DNA of 26,312 nt. Origin: Acanthaster planci. Lineage: Eukaryota; Echinodermata; Asteroidea; Valvatida; Acanthasteridae. The notes under the pieces are model-generated. The model was not told where the DNA came from. It searched no databases and saw only the letters and a program-made list of their open reading frames with translations. Position 1 is the first letter of the stretch, and every line of letters begins with the position of its first letter. Shown here in pieces: positions 1-8,100 of this stretch. A program made the translations under genes and the position numbers. The stretch covers positions 2,116,932-2,143,243 of the forward strand of contig NW_019091356.1 of the NCBI RefSeq assembly GCF_001949145.1. The letters run 5' to 3'.

Positions 1-206
1 AGTGGAACAAAAGAATTGCCCCGCAAGATGGCTACCGTGCAAAGCCTTTATACAATACGACAATCAACTAAACACAACACAAGCAATGAAGGCGCATTGG
101 GATTCCATATTCTTTCTAGACACTGGGAAATCCTTCCATAATAAATAATCAACTAATTTTTGTCTGCGGGGTGGAATGACACCATGACAGCTATGCCAAT
201 CCCTAC

Positions 207-3200
207 CAGCATGCACAGCGGGATGCAGCGTCTTGACACGCCCACCCAACATCTCTGGTGCTCCCGTTACCGAGGCAACATCGCTATTGAAGAGAGCAGA
301 GGAAGTATTTACAGTGTAATTTGTCAATATCCGTCTTCCACTTGAGAAAATCCAATTCATTCTCAAAAGCATGTACAACAAAATCATGTCATGTTGTGAC
401 CAACTAGAAAACAATTCATTTGTGACAGTGTTTCTGAATCTCTCTTGTATAGAGGTTTGTTTCTTATGTAGAATTCCACCTCAGATAAGAATTGACAATT
501 ACTTCACATTTACATGAAACAATTCCAAAAACTGAGCCTTCAATCTCTTCACTTCATCAGACCCCACAATATAAACCTTGCAGTTGAATTGAGTCTGCCA
601 TCCAGCTGTTCTTTTCCCAGAAATTACCACATCTGTCAAACTCACATGTAAATTGATGTAACCAACAAAATGCCAGGCGCATCTCTTAAAAAAATCATTT
701 TTAACAAATTTGCATATCCCTGTTGTGTACCACAGAACGAACACACGTCAACCACATAAAATGCACAAAGCTGGAGTTTTTTAAACTTCCCACCCGGACA
801 AGAGTATCGCTCGCAACATCTACACGTCGAGTTGGCTAAACAAACAAGTAAACATTTTACCACATTTAATCATAAAGATATAATATGTACAATGTGAAGC
901 TGACGGCTGTGTAGACATTTACTTTTCGCTCAGTAAAATGTGACACGTCAACAAACAACATGTAGACTTTTTGCAATGAATGTGAGTCTTTACCTGACAG
1001 CAATACCGGCCTTTTTTATGGCCTTGGCCGTCCCACCAGAGGCCACAAGCTGAAGGCCGATGGCCTGTAAACGATTTGCAAAGTCCACCAGACCTGTCTT
1101 GTTGGACACACTCAACAGAGCTGGAAAAAAGGAGATAACTCAAGTTCAAACACGTATAGACTACACTCTCTCAAAATTGAATACGATCACACCAAATTCA
1201 CAAATTTACAATAAGCATACAAAATATGGCATTTGAGATGGATAATTATGGAAGTATTTGTGTAATATATTTAAAATTGCAAATTATGTAAACACAACAA
1301 TTTCATAATTTTATTGTCAATCAGCACTTGTCAAAATATTGGTAACAGGTCAAGCTTTCAAACTGTTTACATGAACTTTAAAGACAATTACAACTACTGT
1401 AGCCATAGTTAAACTATAGAAAACTAAAACGAATGAAAGAAATTGTCTCAATTGNTCATGTCATGTTGTGACCAACTAGAAAACAATTCATTTGTGACAA
1501 GGTTTCTGAATCTCTCTTGTATAGAGGTTTGTTTCTTATGTAGAATTCCACCTCAGATAAGAATTGACAATTACTTCACATTTACATGAAACAATTCCAA
1601 AAACTGAGCCTTCAATCTCTTCACTTCATCAGACCCCACAATATAAACCTTGCAGTTGAATTGAGTCTGCCATCCAGCTGTGCTTTTCCCACAAATTACC
1701 ACATCTGTCAAACTCACACGTAAATTGATGTAACCAACAAAATGCCAGGCGCATCTCATAATAAAATCATTTTTAACAAATGTGCATATCCCTGCTGTGC
1801 ATATCACATACCGAACACACGTCAACCACAAAGCTGGATTTTTTTTAAACTTCCCACCCGGACAAGAGTACATGTATTGCTCGCAACATCTACACGTCGA
1901 GTTGGCTAAACAAACAAGTAAACATTTTACCACATTTAATCATAAAGATATAATATGTACAATGTGAAGCTGACGGCTGTGTAGACATTTACTTTTCGCT
2001 CAGTAAAATGTGACACGTCAACAAACAACATACAGACATTTTTGCAACGAATGTGAGTCTTTACCTGACAGCAATACCGGCCTCTTTGATGGCCTTGGCC
2101 GTCCCACCAGAGGCCACAAGCTGAAGGCCGATGGCCTGTAAACGATTTGCAAAGTCCACCAGACCTGTCTTGTTGGACACACTCAACAGAGCTGGAAAAA
2201 AGGAAAGATAACTCAAGTTCAAACACATATAGACTACACTCTCTCAAAATTGAATACGATCATTCCAAATTCACAACTTTACTAAAAGAAACTTTAAGGT
2301 TGGGGCTTCTCAGTTAACTCCGTTCATGACTCCATGTTTAAGACTCCCAGTAGACATTGCCAAATGCATGTACATAAGGGCCAACTACATAGCCAGGATG
2401 GTGTGTGAATGCTTTTATGGTCCCATTACACCCCAATTATGACATCTACCCAACTGTAGTCGACAAATTTGCCTGGAAAATCAATTTCTCAACCTTTTTC
2501 AAGTTTTTGCAGTTTTTACCAGACAGAATTCATCCCAAATATGCCACTATCAGACCCACTAACTGGGACGTTAAAAGTCCTTTTGGATTTAGGATTTGAG
2601 TGGTCTAAGGGAGGAGTTCCATATACAGACGTCAGTAATTATTCCCTTCAGTGACCTATTAGCCATCAGAAAGCAAAACATGCCAAAGTTCAATTTAGGA
2701 GGGAAAATACCATGTCGTTTTCTGAGAAAAATGGTGTCTGTATATGGATCTCTTCCCTGGTCAAATGATCAACTTCTCAATTTGAAAAAAACGAAGTTTT
2801 ATTCACCCAAGTTAGGGGGTCTATGCCAATGCAGCATTTTTATCCATGCCACTCTACCAGTTTGAGTTACCGACATAAATAAAACATCAATACACACTAT
2901 GGTGCATGCAACTTGAACTTTGACCCAAAAAAACCCGAGCAAATTCCAATCTTTACAAGACTTTGTACAGTGTTTTTCAACTTTCAAGGGCATGATCGTG
3001 AGGTAGAAAACAAGGAAATCAGTTGATCTAAGGAAATGTCGCACGCCTGTAGAGTTGGGCCTGCCTAACTAGAGTCACTGATAGTTGGGACACACGTTGT
3101 AAAGTACTAAGTGAATGCGTCACTCGCACAATAGGCCAGTCCGTTATAGTCCTCCCCATTCCCCACTGCACAGGTGGGCGCTTAGCACAAGCTCTTCTCC

Positions 3201-4571
3201 AATACCAAACTCCAGGTTCCAGCTACGTGCATCATGTCCGACTTTTGTGCGCGCATGTCAGACTTTTGTGCACGCCTGTCGGATATAATAAATTACGGCT
3301 GTGATTGGTGGGAAAACAATGGGGTGGGGCTTAGAAGATCATTTTATTACGTGTGTGAAAGGCATTGATGAGGGAAACAGCGAGTGAATTAACAGTCCAA
3401 CATGCACAGGTACTCCACCCCCAGAACTGAGTACTCCATTCGTTTGCACTGGACCTCCTGGTTCCAATGATGTACGTAGGCATGACAGGCCTCAATGTAC
3501 TTATTAGGCCTAACACCAATGACAGCATAGTCACCAGGTCTCTAATTTCGCCGCCTAGGCCTAATGTCAAGTCTGATTGGTTTTCAAGGCAGGCCTACAA
3601 AAGTAAAAGGGACCTGGCGACTCTACTGTCATTCTCACGGTCAGGATGACATCACCGGGTAAGTCTTGGTTCTCTCTGATTGGTCAGTTGGTGGTTGTTC
3701 CATATTTCACACTTGGAACTCAAAGGGACCAAAACAGTGTTGTGGTCCCATGGGGAAAATCTGAATTACTGACCAAACGGTCGACCTTAATACCAAATAA
3801 TACAGAGCCTAGGCCCTCTATGCCTGAAATTTCACTGTTTAAAGGTCTATGCACTAAGAATATCTCACACACTCCACCAAAAAGTTTTTAATTATTTTTA
3901 TCACTTTGCTGCAAAAAATTTGGAAAACATACAAATCCCTGCACAAAGTTAAGGGAGGGTTGCCCTTGCCCATACATCAGTGCGATAAACGGAACAATCT
4001 CTGAGCGTGAGAATTGATGTTATTTTTAGTTGACAACTGGGTGCTGGGGCTCATGAGTCCAAAAGCAATGAATCAGACCATCATATACTAGGGATATCAC
4101 ATACCGGTACACGTATATGGCACAAACAAATGCAGACAAGACACAAATTAAATCTATTGAAAGAACGGAGTGTCAATGACCATAGCATAGGCCTAGGCCA
4201 AGCCTTATCGCAAAAATAAATACTGCATGGGTAATTTAGCATGATAGAAATTACTTAATTAGACGGGCAAGTGCTGTGGGCAAGTTGCATACATTGAACC
4301 TGTTGCCTTCCCACAATGCCTTTCTACCATATCTACCATTGTACAAAATCAGTTATGCGGTATTTGCGTTAAGGCTTACGGACAGACACACATTATCATC
4401 ATAACATTGATAAAATGTTTCCTCCAGGTGGTCCAAAATCCGAACATGTCCACAAGCATGACGAGTGGCACGAGTCCGCCCAGACTGTTGACCACCTGAC
4501 AAAGAAATCCAGGATAAAAAATCTCTAAACAGATTAGGTTAAATATTCTTACCAATTTCCCCACTCGCCAT
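207..4571 (-). CDS. ATIC: ATIC, bifunctional purine biosynthesis protein (5' part; runs off the left edge)
   Basis: AICAR transformylase / IMP cyclohydrolase makes IMP in the cytosol, the last two steps of de novo purine synthesis. Coding exons: 1 at 4571-4553 (M-A-S-G-E-I, donor GTAAGA), 2 at 2191-2065 or its copy 1120-994, 3 at 283-207. Splicing gives 74 complete residues: [11 protein letters not shown] and [11 protein letters not shown] of the MGS-like cyclohydrolase domain, then [20 protein letters not shown]. By this count the Lys of GRVKTLHP is residue 66, the position of the known IMP cyclohydrolase active-site lysine in human ATIC. Phases agree throughout (1, then 2, then 1). The start is the ATG at 4571 because it reproduces the human N-terminus pattern M-A-x-G-x-x-A-L-x-S-V-S. 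Exon 3 ends at a GTAGGG donor; exon 4 and the transformylase half lie outside the window. Identification is very secure; which exon 2 is used is not known. Confidence 0.95.
994..1120 (-). CDS. ATIC: ATIC exon 2, duplicate copy
   Basis: This is a second 127-base copy of the same exon with intact acceptor and donor, differing by one amino acid (IKKAG instead of IKEAG). Because 127 is not a multiple of three, using both copies in one transcript would shift the frame. They must be mutually exclusive, or one is an assembly duplicate. It lies within the duplication described at 384-2281. Confidence 0.85.
2065..2191 (-). CDS. ATIC: ATIC exon 2, copy nearer to exon 1
   Basis: This 127-base exon has acceptor TTTTTTCCAG and donor GTAAAG, entering in phase 1 and leaving in phase 2. 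It encodes [18 protein letters not shown], then [18 protein letters not shown]. At the one residue where the copies differ it has Glu (IKEAG), closer to the acidic residue of human ATIC (LRDAG) than the Lys of the other copy. That makes it the better candidate for the functional exon. It joins exon 1 in frame, completing an Ala codon (G + CT). Confidence 0.93.
2629..2763 (+). repeat. Dispersed repeat, copy 1
   Basis: This matches 5512-5702 in the same orientation. Shared blocks include AGCCATCAGA, TTCAATTTAGGAGGGAAAA, a GTCGTT...CTGAGAAAA segment and a final TCTTCCCTGGTC-like end. Copy 1 lacks about 55 bases present in copy 2. The family is not recognised and no coding content is seen. Confidence 0.75.
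3233..3284 (+). repeat. 21-bp tandem repeat, about 2.5 units
   Basis: Units at 3233-3253 and 3254-3274 share CATGTC.GACTTTTGTGC.CG, followed by a partial third unit (CCTGTCGGAT). It lies inside ATIC intron 1. Confidence 0.8.
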
Positions 4572-4940
4572 TGCTGCATACAATTATTTGTTACCGCTGA
4601 CAAAACGGTACAGAAAGTGACAATTCTGAGATACAAACAGGACCGAGCCAACAAATTCCGCGCCACTTGAGTGTCTGGCATTTACAGTTCACCCTTTCAA
4701 CGACAACGTTGAGCACGTGTGTGGTGCGCATGTTGGAGCGCGGGCTATAAGTCAATCATATCATACTAATAATCTATATTATGTTTATTTTGGTAAATTT
4801 AAGTCCCATAAATTCAGATAAAATAATTATATCATAAATTTGATTAATCTTTTGTAATACACTTTACGGATACAAAAATATACTTCTCAAAACATCGTTT
4901 TACGCACAAGTTTTTGAGTGCTCGTGACGCAATTTCTAAG
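4572..4940. promoter_or_regulatory. Bidirectional promoter between ATIC and DHX30
   Basis: The 369 bases between the divergent start codons must contain both core promoters and 5' UTRs, unless further upstream non-coding exons exist. There is an E-box CACGTG at 4714-4719, the class bound by MYC/MAX and USF. An NRF1-like TGCGCATG is at 4725-4732, in a short CpG-rich patch. The DHX30 side is AT-rich, with no clear TATA box at a sensible distance. The sites are seen in the sequence; their function is inferred. Confidence 0.6.
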
Positions 4941-4949
4941 ATGGCTGCG
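4937..4949 (+). promoter_or_regulatory. YY1-like element over the DHX30 start codon
   Basis: The DHX30 ATG is embedded in AAGATGGCTGCG, close to the vertebrate YY1 consensus AAGATGGCGGC. Such elements often overlap the start codon of nuclear genes for mitochondrial or ribosomal proteins. The purine three bases before the ATG also makes a good Kozak context, so the element supports this start. Confidence 0.45.
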
Positions 4950-5155
4950 CCCATGGCACGTGCTGCGGAAAAAGCCCTGACTGGGTTATCAGCAAAATTC
5001 CTAGCAATGTCAGGCTGCCGATTATGTCAGTTATGCCATACAAGACACAGTTATGTCTATAGATTACATTTATTCGCGAGTTACCACACTTCCTTGGTCA
5101 ACGAGCAAAGGAAACGAAAACGGAAGCAAAAAGCAAGTCAAGTGGAGATTCGTAA
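4941..5155 (+). CDS. DHX30: DHX30 exon 1: leader-like N-terminus with basic cluster
   Basis: It encodes about 70 residues starting M-A-A-P-M-A-R-A. The first 55 are rich in Ala, Arg, Lys and Ser with a single acidic residue, as in a mitochondrial presequence, and include an odd C-R-L-C-Q-L-C-H. A basic run R-K-R-K-R-K-Q-K follows, which could be a nuclear or RNA-binding signal. Two donors are possible: GTAAGT after 5151 (perfect consensus, with acceptor before 6164) or GTAAAA after 5155 (with acceptor before 6159). Both keep frame and differ by three residues. The 1.0 kb intron 1 carries a repeat copy (5512-5702) and an inverted repeat (5969-6032). Confidence 0.8.
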
Positions 5156-8100
5156 GTAAAATGCGATGAATATTGCATGCAGTGGGTTGTCTGTTTACGA
5201 CAGTTTCATCTGAATTTGCTTTAGATTTTAATGGAGGTGATTAATTTAATTCATGTGAATAGAAAACTTGTTTGTAACAATCATTTTTCATTTTGGGTTG
5301 TTTGTTCAATGTGTATAGTGTTGGGGCATATGGAGTAAGCAGGTAAACAGGTAAATCAAGCGTGTCAGTCCAGCTTAATTTGTAGGCTGAGGGAATGAAT
5401 TCCATTCCATACATTGTCCGTATGATGTATGGATGCCGATTAACACTTGTAGGCTGTACACAAAGTATAAGACAGGTCTGAGGTAGGGGAAGAGTTCTAG
5501 GCCTATACGAATGCCAGCAATTCTTCCCTACAGTGACTTAATAGCCATCAGAGAGCAAAAACATGTCCAGAAATATTCAATTTAGGAGGGAAAAATACCA
5601 AGTCGTTACTGAGAAAACACTTGCAATTTTTCAGACCAGTTTCTTAGGGTTTGTGCATAGGGTGTCAAGTGGCGTCCGTATACGGAACTCTTTCCCTGGT
5701 CTGGAAAATTCTAAGTGTTTTAAGTAAATATCTTAATATTTTACTGCTAAATTTTACTTTTGGACATTTTGACTGCTTTCAACAGTTCAGATGGCTCGTA
5801 GGTCACTGCAGGGAAAATTTTTAGTGGTATCCAAATAAGGAATTCTTTCTAGGCCGAGGCTGCTGCTTGAACATGATTCCATCAACATGACAATGACATC
5901 AGTTAGGCACTAATGAGGCATTAGTCTCAGCTTATAGCTTTTGGGCATGTTAGGTTTGTGTACCCCCAGAACTGTGGGGTCTGACGTCTGCTCCTGCTCC
6001 ACAAAGAGGGGGGACGTCGGACCCTGCAGTTCAGTGAGTAAGGTTTGTGCTGATCGGCCGATCACACCTAACCTGGGCTACCTGTTATGATCTAAACCAG
6101 AAGGGATTTGGGAATTTTGGAATATTTGTGAAATTGCTCCTTCAGCAACCATTCTCAGTGAAGAAGGAGAGCGAGCCCTTGAGGAATTCCAGAACCCCAA
6201 GAGCTGTCTGCACAATGTCCTTGCACTCGTTGCCAAAGATGGCAAGGCCGGTAATGTGTGTCAGTACAAGCTGCAGCCAGCCCAGGGAAACAGTAAGGTG
6301 AAGCAGAGCGTGCTGAGCGTGACCTGGCCACAGGAGTTCACCGTGGTGGGATTAGGGAGACGACGGACCCAGGCAGAGAAGATGGCTGCTGCACTGGCCT
6401 GCGCTAAGCTCAAGGTGAGTGGGTCTGCAGGAATGTCCTCAGTTTGGGATTACTGAAGAAAATCCCCACTGGTAAGGTACGTTCACCCTTCTACATATCC
6501 CAGTAGTTGGCCAAGTGAGGTCCTCACTGGTGATTCATGATCTGTGTTTGTCATTTTGAATGAAATACTGAGATTAGGTCCTCATTAGTTAGGTATGACT
6601 TCATGTATTAGCAAGACATTGCCTGTCCAGTACATGTCCCCAGGTAAGCTGATTAAGTCCTCAATTTACATCTGTAGACATTTTTGTTACATTTCACCTT
6701 TTAGGAATTTGGGGCTCTGGACGACAACAACAAACCAAGGATTGCCGGGCAGGTGCTTCACAACAAGGAAGATATCAAGGAACAGCTGTGGCGGGAGAGT
6801 CGGCCAGACTGGATCGGGCTGGAGCCAGATCTAGGAGTGGAGATCAAGCAGGTGCTCCAAGCCATTAAGGTGGGTGATTGCAGCTTGGACTTCAATCCTG
6901 GAGCTAAGGAGCATGATTCATGGATCACACAGAGGAGAGATTGTGCCGATGTAAATTGATGAAACAGCCATGGGTGTTGATGAGTGGGAGATGGGAGGGA
7001 GGTGAGAAACGGGACGTCTCCTCTCTCCCACTTTTAAAAGAGTCAATATAATTTCACAGTGACGTAAGAAGTCCTAAATTTTGCTGGAAACCTATGTATG
7101 CTCTTCCCTTCTACTTTTGAAAGCAGTCGGCAACTACAAAAGCAGGTTGATAATGTGCTCATAAATTATTTGCACCCTAGGGTTTCTTGAAAGGTCAGGA
7201 TGATAGGCCAGAACTCAGCCACATCAGTTTAGGTAAAATAGGTTTGTCACAGGCATTTTGGAATACCTGTTGCCGTGTGGAATATTTCAATCAAAAATTC
7301 AGTTCAGTTCATTTTGGTACTGTGAATATGGAAGCAATTTGTGTATTAAAAACTGGAGGTTTTATAGAGATGCGAACTCAGGATGGAATCTTCCACTGTG
7401 CCTTTAACACTGGCTGTACCTTTGGCATGAACATTATGGACTGGTCACTGTAATAGGTGCCCTTCTCTGCAAAGCTAAATCAGATATTGCTGGCTTTGAA
7501 TTCAAGTTACTGCTATATTACAAGTTGAAGGGGGAGTCTTGTTAAATTATGGTCGTTTGACCGTTTAAGTGTAATTATCTGAGGAAGAAATTTGACCTGG
7601 CAGTTAAAAATCCCCCATCCTTCCTCATCAGTTTACAGTAACCATCTCTTTCTGTCACCTGCTGGACAGGCACGGCGCATAGGCTCTGCATGGAGAGAGC
7701 CAGCCGATCATGATGAAAGCCGGGCAGAGAGCTTTGAAACTCTTTTCGATTGCGACAGCCCAGAGGACCAGCTGTCTGATGCAATAACAGGGAAGCCCTA
7801 CCAAGAAATGACCGAGAGCAGGGCAGAGTGGAAGAACAACTACCTCGTCGAGCGGCAGGAGCTGCTTGAAGACAAGGCGCAGCAAGACTCTGAGGAGAGG
7901 AGCGTCAGGGAGGAAGCCCTGAAGCTCCCCATCGCGGACATGAGGTCAGGCCTCCAAGTTTCAAGTATCGCCATTGGTCGTTTTAAAGTGCTGTTTACTG
8001 GATCGTTGGAATGGCAGAAGAAATTAAAAATGTAAAAAAGCAACGTAAGGAGTTATAAAAACAACATCCCGCAAAATTTCCCTCAGTGGGCCGACCGTCT

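Larger units (their letters stand above)
384..2281. repeat. Direct duplication of about 0.83 kb carrying ATIC exon 2
   Basis: Bases 384-1209 and 1456-2281 are nearly the same, with scattered substitutions and small indels that cancel, so the offset stays close to 1072. Both contain exon 2 and its flanking intron. The 246-base spacer (1210-1455) is unique and AT-rich. The single N of the window is at 1455, directly before the second copy, which looks like a contig join. After the copies end, the two flanks diverge (1210 onward against 2282 onward). Confidence 0.9.
2192..4552 (-). other. ATIC intron 1 (non-coding)
   Basis: This 2.36 kb intron shows no coding exon on either strand. It holds a dispersed repeat copy (about 2629-2763), a short 21-base tandem repeat (3233-3274 plus a partial unit) and scattered AGGCCT palindromes (about 3488-3563 and 4190-4200). 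The open frames at 2405-2865 and 3467-3891 have no recognisable domain or splice structure and look like chance. Confidence 0.7.

Noticed and set aside
642-1933. Repeated minus-strand open frames (73 and 120 residues) in the ATIC duplication
   Set aside because: They lie in intron 2, differ between copies by frame changes and have no domain. They are shadows of the duplicated intron.
4376-4681. 101-residue minus-strand open frame over the ATIC first exon
   Set aside because: It is in another frame from M-A-S-G-E-I, has no recognisable domain, and the short ATIC exon with matching splice phase explains the region better.
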